Position numbers and translations under genes: made by a program
The notes under the pieces: model-generated
What the model saw: only the letters and a program-made list of their open reading frames with translations
The model's database searches: none
Told to the model about the DNA's origin: nothing
Part shown: piece after piece, positions 10,201 through 17,341 of the stretch
Numbering within the stretch: the first letter of the stretch is position 1
Layout of the letters: each line of letters begins with the position of its first letter
Assembly (NCBI GenBank): GCA_030427585.1
Contig: JAUIBW010000004.1
Coordinates: forward strand, 161,975-225,974
Source of the DNA: Bacteroidia bacterium
GTDB lineage: Bacteria; Bacteroidota; Bacteroidia; Flavobacteriales; Flavobacteriaceae
Direction: 5' to 3'
Length of the DNA stretch: 64,000 bases

Positions 10201-10517
10201 ACAAAACCACCTTTATTAAGATAAAGTTTATTAGTTCCCTGATTAGAACTAAAATAAATATCTTCTAATCCATCATTGTTGATATCACCAACAGCCACTC
10301 CCCCGCCATTATAGATATATGAATAATTAAGAAAATTAAAATACAATGTTTCTTCGATCTTATTCTTAAAATCTATAGTACTACGGGTTTCTGAAACTTT
10401 TTCAAATAGCGTTGTACTCTGTTTTTTTTTTACTACAGTATTACTTTCTTTCTGATCTTTTGAACAACCCGAAAAAATCAAAATCAGTACTAAGAGGTAA
10501 ATTATATTCTGCATCAT
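7218..10517 (-). CDS. VCBS/FG-GAP repeat lipoprotein with ASPIC/UnbV domains
   Basis: 1099 residues. The N-terminus is a lipoprotein signal with lipobox FSGC (Cys about residue 18), so the protein is envelope-anchored and probably surface-exposed. The body is a series of FG-GAP/VCBS repeats built on calcium-binding-type DxNxDG loops (for example DINNDGLEDIYF, DINADGWLDIYV, DFDKDGDLDVYL), the blades of an integrin-like beta propeller. Around residues 540-600 an ASPIC/UnbV domain is visible (RIHFGLG, then IDSIQVQWPQG). A second propeller follows. Such proteins are abundant in Bacteroidota, often near SusCD loci, and are thought to bind glycans or proteins; no SusCD pair is present here. Confidence 0.9.
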   Translation of the reverse strand: MMQNIIYLLVLILIFSGCSKDQKESNTVVKKKQSTTLFEKVSETRSTIDFKNKIEETLYFNFLNYSYIYNGGGVAVGDINNDGLEDIYFSSNQGTNKLYLNKGGFVFDDITKNAGVTDQEGWSTGVSMVDINADGWLDIYVCKSGALQHKEKRKNKLYINQKNGTFIEQADQYGLASSAFSTQAYYLDFDKDGDLDVYLLNHRPDFNNNVTIDPRIQFSYHPESSDQLFENNNGKFTDITQKSGLLNKAWGLSASIGDFNEDDWPDIYVANDFLESDFLYINNHDGTFTNTILSTFDHITANSMGSDFADINNDLKPDLVVLDMLSDDHKRSKENMASMSTENFNELVKSGYHHQYMSNALQLNLGNGVYSEIGQLSGISNTDWSWAPVLADFDNDGFNDLFVTNGIYHDLSNQDFRNKMKTNIRNRKKVTLEEAIGMMPSTKLSNKMFLNNKDLTFLPVTKEWGLQEKVNSNGVAYADLDNDGDLDLILNNQMETASIYKNNQQNNYISVMLSGSAKNPNGIGAKVNIYTKDQQQSKIHYPVRGFQSSVSQRIHFGLGDVTIIDSIQVQWPQGASSTTLKNIKGNQLLEINQKDTALALVKSKKQPAHVPAVIDASQFGIQYKNTERNFDDYKLQLLLPQKQSEKGRALTVGDVNNDGKEDFFVGNAKGAPAAMYIQQEDRTFRASSVPVFQNDKEYEDNQALFFDIDNDGDQDLFVASGSYEDQENSDWLIDRVYTNDGKGNFIRDTTFPKIKSISSAVAVSDVDQDGDLDLFIGGGVVPGKYPMSSPSYVLRNDSGNFVKVTHKMIKGQEQLNMVNGAVFSDYDKDGDEDLLVIGEWMPITIFDNDKGILIKKDIDALQHTSGWYFTIQPTDIDSDGDIDYLIGNMGQNTKFHPTKDKPLHIYTKDFDQNQSLDIILSKESKTGLLLPVRGKQCSSEQLPMLNNKFKTYKEFANASLSDIYGDQDLKEATHYMAKEFNTVILINDGQGDFNITPLPVQAQFGPTTDFVIEDFNKDGINDIFGIGSLYEAEVETIRYDANKGYLLYKNTGNTLSFSATLPALHGLEIKAAERIMIGDKKYILMQCKNTGLKLLPIDF

Positions 10518-10746
10518 ATACTAAAAAATTAGATTTTCCTTTTTTTGAGGAAATTTGAAAATAAGGAACATTTCTTTTTATTATAAACTTATCCTCCAAA
10601 CAGCATATTTTTATAGACAAACAACCTTTATTAAAGGATAGCATTACTCTATGCATTTCTTAATATAGACAAACCTCTAAGCATCGTATTTAGGGATATT
10701 ATACAAATTATTGTACTTTGCTTTAAATATACCTTTTTGTAACGAA

Positions 10747-12840
10747 ATGTTAAATACTTCACGAATTATAAAGTTTATTTTTTTTACTGTATTATTAGTT
10801 GTTTTTGGTTGTAAGGATACTTCATCAAAAAGTGATCATCCATATACCAATAGCTTGATTAATGAAACAAGCCCTTATTTATTACAACATGCACATAATC
10901 CTGTAGATTGGAGACCCTGGAGTGATAGTGCTCTTGAAGAAGCTGTAAAAGCCGATAAATTATTAATTGTAAGTATTGGGTATTCTTCTTGCCATTGGTG
11001 TCATGTCATGGAAAAAGAAACATTTGCAGATGAAAATATCGCTCTAATAATGAATGAGCGTTTTATAAATATTAAAGTAGATAGAGAAGAACGTCCTGAT
11101 CTTGATCATCTTTATATGACTGCTGTACAACTAATGCAAGGTAGTGGTGGATGGCCTCTTAATGTTATTCTTCTCCCTAATGGGAAACCAGTATATGGCG
11201 GTACCTATCATACCAATGAGCAATGGAAAGACGTATTAAACAAAATCACTGATTTATATCAAACAGATCCTGAAAAACTAACAGATTATGCCAATAAAAT
11301 TTCGTCGGGTATACATGCTACCAATGTAATAGAACCCAAAAATGATGATACTCATTTAACTAAAGATGCTCTTGATTTAAGTGTAAATAATTGGCAAAAA
11401 AATTGGGATCTTAAATGGGGAGGAGATCTTGGGAATCAAAAATTTATCAAACCACATAGTTTGGATTTTCTTATGGATTATGCTGAACTAACACATAACG
11501 ATACGGTTAAAAGGCATGTTGAAAACACTTTAGACAACATCGCATCGGGTGGCATTTATGATCATATTGGCGGAGGCTTTTTTAGATACAGTACCGATCC
11601 ATATTGGAAAATACCTCATTTTGAAAAAATGCTCTACACCAATGCGCAACTAATTAGCCTCTATTCTAAAGCATATAAGGTTTATAAAAAAGTACAGTAT
11701 AAAACTATAGTAGAAGAGACCATTGCCTTTTTAGAACGTGAAATGAAAGGTAAAAATGGAGGGTATCACTCGGCGATAGATGCTGATAGTGAAGGAAAAG
11801 AAGGTGGTTATTATCAATGGACAAAAGAAGAGTTACAACATATTTTAAAAGAAGAGTTTTCTCTTTTTTCTGAGTATTATGATTTAGGAACTTCTGAGAG
11901 CCCAGAAAAAGAAGCTTCTTTTAGTATACAACAATCTTCTAATGATAGTATGTTTAGTGCTCAAAATAATATCAAACCAAAGAAACTGATATCTCTAAAA
12001 GCTAAATGGCAAGAATTACTCTTTAACGAAAGACAGAAAAGAGTATCCCCTGCTATTGATGATAAAGTGATTACTTCATGGAATGCCTTATTGATTAATG
12101 GATTTATTGATGCTTATAAAGCTTTTGGGAATAAAGAATACCTTACCAAAGCTATTGCACTTTACGATGTTATTAACACCAATAATGCCAACAACAATTT
12201 TCTGGTTCATACTTTTAAAAAAGGTGATAAGCAGCAAGAAGGTTTTATAGAAGATTATGCTTTACTTATTGATGCTACTATCAATTTATATAGTGTAACC
12301 CTGAAAACAAAATACCTGGATCATGCAAACGCTCTACATACTATCGCTACAACTCATTATACAGATTCGGTGACTAAGATGTATAAATACACCAAAGAAA
12401 GTAAATTGATCTCTACACTAATTAAAGTTGATGATGGAGTAATACCATCGCCAAATGCTGTTATGGGACATAACCTAAAAAGACTTGGTATTCTAAACTA
12501 TGATAACCAACTTACAGAAAAGTCGAAGCAAATGTTATCTTCTATGGCAGATTATTTAACTGATAACGCAAAAGATTTCTCTAAATGGAATGCTTTACAG
12601 CTTCATACTGTTTATCCTTTTTATGAAATTGTAATCGTAGGGGAAAAAGCAGATGCTATAGCCGATACTTTTAATTCGTATTATATCCCAAACGCTATTG
12701 TTGTGGGGAGCACTAAAGAAAGTTCACTACCTGTATTTAAAAACAAATATATAGGAGATGCAACTTTTATATATGTTTGCCAGCAAGGAGCATGCAAACT
12801 TCCCGTACAACGTGTAGAAGACGCTCTTAAGCAATTATGA
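10747..12840 (+). CDS. DUF255 thioredoxin-domain lipoprotein (YyaL/SSP411-like)
   Basis: I start it at the ATG at 10747 rather than an upstream TTG at 10711, because the former gives a clean lipoprotein signal ([11 protein letters not shown]). 697 residues. The N-terminal DUF255 thioredoxin-like domain is unmistakable: [17 protein letters not shown], then the CHWCHVM redox-type motif, then [14 protein letters not shown] and GGWPLNV. The rest is an alpha/alpha-barrel region similar to glycoside hydrolase-like folds (for example [15 protein letters not shown] and [12 protein letters not shown]). The family is widespread with no settled function. Most relatives are cytosolic, so the lipobox, suggesting a periplasmic form, is notable. 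It is divergently transcribed from the VCBS gene. Confidence 0.9.
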   Translation: MLNTSRIIKFIFFTVLLVVFGCKDTSSKSDHPYTNSLINETSPYLLQHAHNPVDWRPWSDSALEEAVKADKLLIVSIGYSSCHWCHVMEKETFADENIALIMNERFINIKVDREERPDLDHLYMTAVQLMQGSGGWPLNVILLPNGKPVYGGTYHTNEQWKDVLNKITDLYQTDPEKLTDYANKISSGIHATNVIEPKNDDTHLTKDALDLSVNNWQKNWDLKWGGDLGNQKFIKPHSLDFLMDYAELTHNDTVKRHVENTLDNIASGGIYDHIGGGFFRYSTDPYWKIPHFEKMLYTNAQLISLYSKAYKVYKKVQYKTIVEETIAFLEREMKGKNGGYHSAIDADSEGKEGGYYQWTKEELQHILKEEFSLFSEYYDLGTSESPEKEASFSIQQSSNDSMFSAQNNIKPKKLISLKAKWQELLFNERQKRVSPAIDDKVITSWNALLINGFIDAYKAFGNKEYLTKAIALYDVINTNNANNNFLVHTFKKGDKQQEGFIEDYALLIDATINLYSVTLKTKYLDHANALHTIATTHYTDSVTKMYKYTKESKLISTLIKVDDGVIPSPNAVMGHNLKRLGILNYDNQLTEKSKQMLSSMADYLTDNAKDFSKWNALQLHTVYPFYEIVIVGEKADAIADTFNSYYIPNAIVVGSTKESSLPVFKNKYIGDATFIYVCQQGACKLPVQRVEDALKQL

Positions 12841-12845
12841 AATAA

Positions 12846-12874
12846 AAAAGAGATTCTTTATCAGAACCTCTTTT
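12846..12874 (+). terminator. Terminator after the DUF255 gene
   Basis: Stem AAAAGAG (12846-12852) with CTCTTTT (12868-12874), extended inward across a one-base mismatch by TTC/GAA. It begins 5 bases after the stop codon and ends in a short T run. Confidence 0.65.
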
Positions 12875-12880
12875 GTGATG

Positions 12881-12955
12881 TCGGGATGACAGGATTTGAA
12901 CCTGCGACCACACGGCCCCCAGCCGTGTACGCTAACCGGACTGCGCCACATCCCG
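12881..12955 (-). tRNA. tRNA-Pro, anticodon GGG
   Basis: On the minus strand the acceptor CGGGATG (5' end at 12955) pairs with CATCCCG, followed by discriminator A at 12881. The anticodon stem CACGG/CCGTG closes the loop CTGGGGG, giving anticodon GGG (reads CCC proline codons). The T arm contains GGTTCAAATCC. 75 nt; CCA is not encoded. Confidence 0.93.
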
Positions 12956-12970
12956 AAAAAATTAAGAGTG

Positions 12971-12978
12971 CAAATATA
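12971..12978 (-). promoter_or_regulatory. Promoter -7 element of tRNA-Pro(GGG)
   Basis: On the minus strand TATATTTG matches the Bacteroidota consensus TAnnTTTG exactly and lies 15 bases upstream of the tRNA 5' end. The same core followed by CAC stands in front of the other tRNA-Pro. I see no good -33 TTG at the usual spacing. Confidence 0.65.
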
Positions 12979-13115
12979 ACTTTTTATTCTAATTTTTGGG
13001 AATCGATTATCAACTAAAATGTAAAACTTTTTAAGACGATTTCAATTTACTCCCAAACATATTTAATCTCATACTTAAACCCTTTTAAAAGGATATTTGT
13101 GACAAAAAAATAAAA

Positions 13116-13145
13116 AAAGGCTATCAAGTTATTTTGATAGCCTTT
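13116..13145 (-). terminator. Strong terminator after the double-glycine peptide genes
   Basis: A perfect 12-bp stem (AAAGGCTATCAA with TTGATAGCCTTT) and a 6-base loop. On the minus strand it is followed by a long T-rich run (complement of 13104-13118). It begins 7 bases after the stop of the peptide gene at 13152. Confidence 0.9.
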
Positions 13146-13151
13146 GTGAAA

Positions 13152-13355
13152 TTATTTTATTTCAATAACATCCAGACAGACAAGTTTTGCCGTACATGCT
13201 TTCATATCAATATGCCAGTTACATCCTGGTGGCGGTGGTGCTAATGGAAACATGCAATCATTAATATCACTAATTGGAATTCTTACTGCTCCTCCTTTTA
13301 TTTCTTTTTGTTGAGTCTTACTCAAAGGCTTCCCTAATTTTTGTAAATCTTTCAT
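13152..13355 (-). CDS. Double-glycine leader peptide (bacteriocin-like), 67 aa
   Basis: I start it at the ATG at 13355 (a start 7 codons further upstream is possible), giving MKDLQKLGKPLSKTQQKEIKGG as the first 22 residues. This is a Bacteroidota-type leader of double-glycine peptides: a Lys-rich helix, the LSKxQQKxIKGG motif and a GG cleavage site. Such leaders are cut by C39-peptidase ABC exporters (PCAT). The mature part of about 45 residues has a proline run (APPPPGC) and four Cys, suited to disulfides or modification. No exporter or modification enzyme is encoded nearby, so processing would rely on one elsewhere in the genome. A strong terminator follows. Confidence 0.75.
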   Translation of the reverse strand: MKDLQKLGKPLSKTQQKEIKGGAVRIPISDINDCMFPLAPPPPGCNWHIDMKACTAKLVCLDVIEIK

Positions 13356-13388
13356 AATCGAAAATTTTAGATCCAAGTATATGCTATA

Positions 13389-13535
13389 CTAGTTATGTAT
13401 ATCATCGGTAGTTCCCGTTAATGTTCCCAACTTCTTAATCGCTTCCATTTGTCTTGCTATCTCAGCCAAAGCTGCAGCTAAACCATCTATTCCTCCGTTA
13501 GTTTCTCTTAATTCCTTACCTGTTAAATTTCTCAT
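13389..13535 (-). CDS. Second short double-glycine leader peptide, 48 aa
   Basis: Translating from the ATG at 13535 to the TAG at 13389 gives MRNLTGKELRETNGG as a short leader with a GG site at residues 14-15, then a 33-residue product beginning IDGLAAALAEIARQ, an amphipathic Ala-rich helix, and ending in GTTDDIHN with no Cys. The L-x-x-x-E-L-x-x-x-N-G-G spacing matches double-glycine leaders. It precedes the 67-residue peptide gene by 33 bases on the same strand and shares the terminator at 13116-13145, so the two form a two-peptide unit. It is easily missed because of its length. Confidence 0.65.
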   Translation of the reverse strand: MRNLTGKELRETNGGIDGLAAALAEIARQMEAIKKLGTLTGTTDDIHN

Positions 13536-13788
13536 TTTTTGATTGAATTTTAATTAAACATTATTTTTTTAAAGTTGCTTCCTATTGAAAACTTTGGTAA
13601 AACTAATATATGATGATCTCAAATTATGAGACGCCTAAAAATAATTCCTGAAAAGTTAGAATTCACGAATTCATTTTAAGTTCACTACATCAGGAAACAT
13701 CTATGTTTTAGGTAAGAAATTAGTATAGAAGTACAAAAAGTAATTTAAATACTTTTTCAAAAAATTGTCGGGTAATTGGTATACTTAT

Positions 13789-14808
13789 TTATCTCTCTAG
13801 AATTTTGATCATTTTAAATGATTTTAATAAATGAAACAATCCTGGTAAAATTACCGTCCCACCAATAATAAGAGATATTCCTAAGACATTAATAACACTA
13901 TCTGGAGCTATATTTTCTATTAAACTAACACTTCCTGTTTGGGTAATTATTATATCTGGGTAATGAGAAATCAAAACTGCCGATAAAATTAAAAATACCT
14001 GTAATCCTGCAAAAAACCTACTCCATACTGTATTGCCTTTTTTGATAGTTTTCCATAACGGAAATAACAGAAAGGCTGAAAGTACAATCGAAATTATTGT
14101 AATAGGGTTTTTCATAAACTCTTGTACAAATACATTCTTAACGATGTATCCATATCCAAAGGTTAATAGTCCTACAACAAAAACAATAATTGTAGCAATA
14201 GCTGATTTTCTAATATAGATATTTTCGTTTCCTTCTTTTGATTCTCCTATTAGTAAAACTGAAGATAAAAATGCACAAAGCGCTGCAAAAAATAACCCAA
14301 CCAATATGCTAAATACATTAAACCAGGGTTGTACAAATGCTTCATAAAATGTTAAGGAGCTAATATCATCTACTAAACGTATTTCTCCACTAATCAATGC
14401 CCCGAATACCATTCCTAAAAATATCGGGGTAATCAAACTAGAGATTTTAAACATATTATCATATAACTTCTGAGAGTTATCAATAATAGCATCATAATGC
14501 CTAAACACAAAAGCCACTCCCCTTAGCGTAACACCCAGCAATATTATAGTAAGCGGAATATGTAAGCTCACTACCATGATATTATAATACACTGGAAATG
14601 CTATCCACAGAATCACGATCAAAATAATAATCCAAATATGATTAGCTTCCCAAACGGGTCCCATAACACGATAAATAGTCTTCTTGGTAATCTTCTGATT
14701 TTCTTCTGATGAAAAAAGCTCTACTATCCCAGCTCCATAATCTGCTCCACCCAAAACCACATAGAGATATAGGGAAAAGATCAAAAAGAATAATACAACG
14801 TACAGCAT
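13789..14808 (-). CDS. cydB: Cytochrome bd ubiquinol oxidase subunit II
   Basis: 339 residues with about eight or nine membrane helices. The N-terminus YLYVVLGGADYGAGIVELF is the conserved first helix of CydB, and VWEANHIWIIILIVILW is the family hallmark. CydB lies beside the haem-bearing subunit I in the high-affinity quinol oxidase that reduces oxygen to water without pumping protons. It starts two bases after the cydA stop, so the subunits are co-transcribed. No cydX-sized gene or CydCD exporter is apparent in the adjoining sequence. Confidence 0.95.
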   Translation of the reverse strand: MLYVVLFFLIFSLYLYVVLGGADYGAGIVELFSSEENQKITKKTIYRVMGPVWEANHIWIIILIVILWIAFPVYYNIMVVSLHIPLTIILLGVTLRGVAFVFRHYDAIIDNSQKLYDNMFKISSLITPIFLGMVFGALISGEIRLVDDISSLTFYEAFVQPWFNVFSILVGLFFAALCAFLSSVLLIGESKEGNENIYIRKSAIATIIVFVVGLLTFGYGYIVKNVFVQEFMKNPITIISIVLSAFLLFPLWKTIKKGNTVWSRFFAGLQVFLILSAVLISHYPDIIITQTGSVSLIENIAPDSVINVLGISLIIGGTVILPGLFHLLKSFKMIKILER

Positions 14809-14810
14809 AT

Positions 14811-16112
14811 TTAATGATTTGAGTTATTTAAAACTTTTATTTGTCTAAGCATCAACCAGGTAACCGCAAATGATAGAGTAAAATATACAACAATATAGGT
14901 ATAGAAACTAAACACAATACCAGGCATAGGAGTTACTGCATCTTTAGTTTTCATAATCTTATGAATTATCCAGGGTTGTCTCCCTACTTCTGTAACAATC
15001 CACCCTGCTTCTAATGCAATAAATCCCATTGGGGCCAATAACACAAATAGTAGCCAATACTTATGACTAGCAAACCATTTTTTCTTTTTTAAGGATATAA
15101 AATATAGAATTCCTGCAAAAAGCAAAAGGGTACCGATTCCTACCATGATCTGAAATGCATAATGCACCATAGCTACATTAGGCCATTCATCCTCGGGAAA
15201 ATCATTTAACCCTTTAACTTCGGCTTCAAAATCAGAAAAAGCAAGAAATGATAACATTCTCGGGATTGCTATTTTATACTTTACTACTTGTTTTTCTGTA
15301 TCTACTATTCCACCGATATATAAAGGAGCTCCTTTTTTGGTATCATAATGCGCTTCCATTGCTGCAAGTTTTACAGGTTGTCGTTCTGCAATATCTTTAG
15401 CAGAAATATCACCACTGATCGGTTGTAATATTGCTGCTATTGCTCCAAATGTTATCGCGATTTTAAATGCTTTTTTATGTAATTCTACTTTTCTTTTTCG
15501 GTACACCTGATATGCATGAACTCCCGCAACAGCAAAACCAGTAGCTGTAAAAGCAGCCAATGTCATATGCAAAGCTTGTGTAAACCAGGCAGGGTTTAAC
15601 ATAGCCTGTACTGGATCTATATTTAGAAATTTCCCATCTACATATTCAAATCCTGTTGGAGCATTCATCCACCCGTTAGCGGCAACTACCAAAATTCCAG
15701 ATGCTACTCCCGATAAACCAATAATAATTCCGGTTATCCAATGAAATCTCTCTGGTAGTTTACCCCATCCATATAAATAAAAACCTAAGGCTATAGCTTC
15801 TACAAAAAAAGCTGCTCCTTCTAGTGAAAAAGGCATTCCGATAATGGGTCCGGCATGTTTCATAAACTCGGGCCAAAGTAACCCCAGTTCAAAAGATAAT
15901 GCTGTACCCGAAACAGCACCGGTAACAAAAAATATTGCCACCCCTTTTTGCCATGATTTTGTTAGAGTTAAATATACCTGATCACGCGTTTTTAACCACT
16001 TATAGTGAGATACCACCATAAAAAAAGGCATGACCATGCCAATACAAGCAAAAACAATATGAAATATTAGAGTAAATGCCATTTGGAGTCTTGCCGCATC
16101 AAGATTTTCCAT
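14811..16112 (-). CDS. cydA: Cytochrome bd ubiquinol oxidase subunit I
   Basis: 433 residues. The haem b595-ligand helix is seen at the N-terminus (LQMAFTLIFHIVFA, His about residue 18). The quinol-site GRQPW motif occurs near the C-terminus (VTEVGRQPWIIH). The periplasmic Q-loop is short and the total length is well below the 520-odd residues of the long-loop enzymes such as that of E. coli, so this is a short-Q-loop type. It oxidises quinol and reduces oxygen in the inner membrane, supporting respiration at low oxygen. A TAnnTTTG promoter element and an inverted repeat lie just upstream. Confidence 0.95.
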   Translation of the reverse strand: MENLDAARLQMAFTLIFHIVFACIGMVMPFFMVVSHYKWLKTRDQVYLTLTKSWQKGVAIFFVTGAVSGTALSFELGLLWPEFMKHAGPIIGMPFSLEGAAFFVEAIALGFYLYGWGKLPERFHWITGIIIGLSGVASGILVVAANGWMNAPTGFEYVDGKFLNIDPVQAMLNPAWFTQALHMTLAAFTATGFAVAGVHAYQVYRKRKVELHKKAFKIAITFGAIAAILQPISGDISAKDIAERQPVKLAAMEAHYDTKKGAPLYIGGIVDTEKQVVKYKIAIPRMLSFLAFSDFEAEVKGLNDFPEDEWPNVAMVHYAFQIMVGIGTLLLFAGILYFISLKKKKWFASHKYWLLFVLLAPMGFIALEAGWIVTEVGRQPWIIHKIMKTKDAVTPMPGIVFSFYTYIVVYFTLSFAVTWLMLRQIKVLNNSNH

Positions 16113-16141
16113 AAGATCTGTTTTTTAAATCTTCAGTTTTA

Positions 16142-16149
16142 CAAAGATA
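16142..16149 (-). promoter_or_regulatory. cydA: Promoter -7 element of cydAB
   Basis: On the minus strand TATCTTTG matches TAnnTTTG exactly and lies 29 bases upstream of the cydA ATG. A convincing -33 TTG is not visible, which may mean activator dependence. Confidence 0.55.
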
Positions 16150-16171
16150 CTTTTCAGCATAATAATTGTTA

Positions 16172-16185
16172 GTAACACGGGTTAC
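16172..16185. promoter_or_regulatory. Inverted repeat upstream of the cydAB promoter
   Basis: GTAAC-ACGG-GTTAC, a perfect 5-bp inverted repeat with 4-base spacer, centred about 30 bases upstream of the -7 element. The geometry resembles Crp/Fnr-type operators and the position suits an activator. The remaining sequence up to the gene at 16521 (about 330 bases) holds nothing else I can identify. Confidence 0.4.
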
Positions 16186-16520
16186 AAACATGAAAAAAAA
16201 GACTGTTTTCCCATAAGTTCCTTTTGGCCTATAAAGATACGATCTAGCTCTGGTTTAATCATTAAACAAAGGCTTTATTTTTTTATAAAAACTAAAAAAA
16301 ATCATGCTTATAAGAGTATCCTGATACTAACACATTTATACCTTATTTTTTTCTAAGAAATTTGATATATAATCACTGTTTTTAATTCGATCACATCATA
16401 AATGTTCTTCTCGGGAAAAATTGACAAGAGGTTAGGGAAAAACTACATTTTTAGAAAGCAAGTATCATTGCATCTTTACTCCATCAAATACAGAACAATA
16501 GTAAACTCTAAAAAATAAAC

Positions 16521-16877
16521 ATGGAAAATACAATCGAAAAAAACCTTAAACACATTCACGAATTATTGTCGAAAGGAGCTTTTATTGAAGCAATGGATAC
16601 TTACTTACATGATGATGTAGAATTAAAAGAAGCCAATGATGCTCCTAAAAAAGGAAAAGCGTTTAATCTTAAGTTTGAACAAGATTTTATAGATAATCAG
16701 CTTTCAGAATTTATTAGGTATGATGTTAATAATTATGCTATTAATGGAAATCATTCTTTTTATGATGCTGTAATGGAATTAAAACTAAAAGATGGCAGTA
16801 CTATGCTTTCTGAACAGACTGTTGTTACCGAGTGGAAAGATGGAAAAATTTATAGAGAACGATATTATCACGCATAA
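16521..16877 (+). CDS. SnoaL-like / NTF2-fold protein
   Basis: 118 residues with the layout of the SnoaL-like subset of the NTF2 superfamily: an N-terminal helix pair (NLKHIHELLSKGAFIEAMDTYL), a short YLHDDVELKEAN turn, and a curved beta sheet ending TVVTEWKDGKIYRERYY. The conical pocket of this fold binds small molecules and a few members are isomerases or hydroxylases; no catalytic residues can be assigned. No signal peptide, so cytosolic. It is monocistronic with a terminator at 16894-16931. Confidence 0.8.
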   Translation: MENTIEKNLKHIHELLSKGAFIEAMDTYLHDDVELKEANDAPKKGKAFNLKFEQDFIDNQLSEFIRYDVNNYAINGNHSFYDAVMELKLKDGSTMLSEQTVVTEWKDGKIYRERYYHA

Positions 16878-16893
16878 TACCCCATACCTATGC

Positions 16894-16931
16894 AAAACCC
16901 TTTTTATGTCAAGGTATAAGAAGGGTTTTTT
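16894..16931 (+). terminator. Terminator after the SnoaL-like gene
   Basis: Stem AAAACCCTT (16894-16902) with AAGGGTTTT (16921-16929) followed by more T. The loop is 18 bases. Confidence 0.8.
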
Positions 16932-17004
16932 CTCATTTTTAAAACAAGGAATAAAAAATTCTTTACTTTATACTATAATTTGGTTTTATTTTAAATGATT
17001 TGTC

Positions 17005-17012
17005 TATATTTG
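17005..17012 (+). promoter_or_regulatory. Promoter -7 element of tRNA-Pro(TGG)
   Basis: TATATTTG, an exact TAnnTTTG, 26 bases before the tRNA. A TTTG at 16979-16982 lies 22 bases upstream and could be the -33 element. Confidence 0.7.
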
Positions 17013-17038
17013 CACCCTCAAAAGGGAAATATACACCT

Positions 17039-17113
17039 CGGGGTGTAGCGTAGCCCGGTTATCGCGCCGCGTTTGGGACGCGGAGGTCGCAGGTTCGAAT
17101 CCTGCCACCCCGA
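17039..17113 (+). tRNA. tRNA-Pro, anticodon TGG
   Basis: Acceptor CGGGGTG (17039-17045) pairs with CACCCCG (17106-17112), with discriminator A at 17113. The anticodon stem CCGCG/CGCGG closes the loop TTTGGGA, giving anticodon TGG. The T arm carries GGTTCGAATCC. 75 nt without encoded CCA. Confidence 0.95.
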
Positions 17114-17119
17114 CAGAAA

Positions 17120-17153
17120 AAACCCTCTGTTTTCAGTAGATCACAGAGGGTTT
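17120..17153 (+). terminator. Terminator of the tRNA-Pro(TGG) transcript
   Basis: Perfect 11-bp stem AAACCCTCTGT (17120-17130) with ACAGAGGGTTT (17143-17153), followed by a T-rich stretch. It starts 6 bases after the tRNA. Confidence 0.85.
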
Positions 17154-17341
17154 ATTGTTTCTTCACGTCATAGGGTCGGCAGTATAAAGTATAACTATTC
17201 CCTAAAGAGAAAATAGCTCCTCAATTAAGATTTATACTTAATATAAAACTACAAATTTGTATTATCCCGTAAATTAATAACAAAAAAGACGTAGTCAAAA
17301 TTTATTATAAATCATCATTCTAATTTACTGATCTATATTTT

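Noticed and set aside
10441..10656. Minus-strand open frame of 71 codons overlapping the start of the VCBS lipoprotein
   Set aside because: It overlaps the lipoprotein signal in another frame and has no recognisable features.
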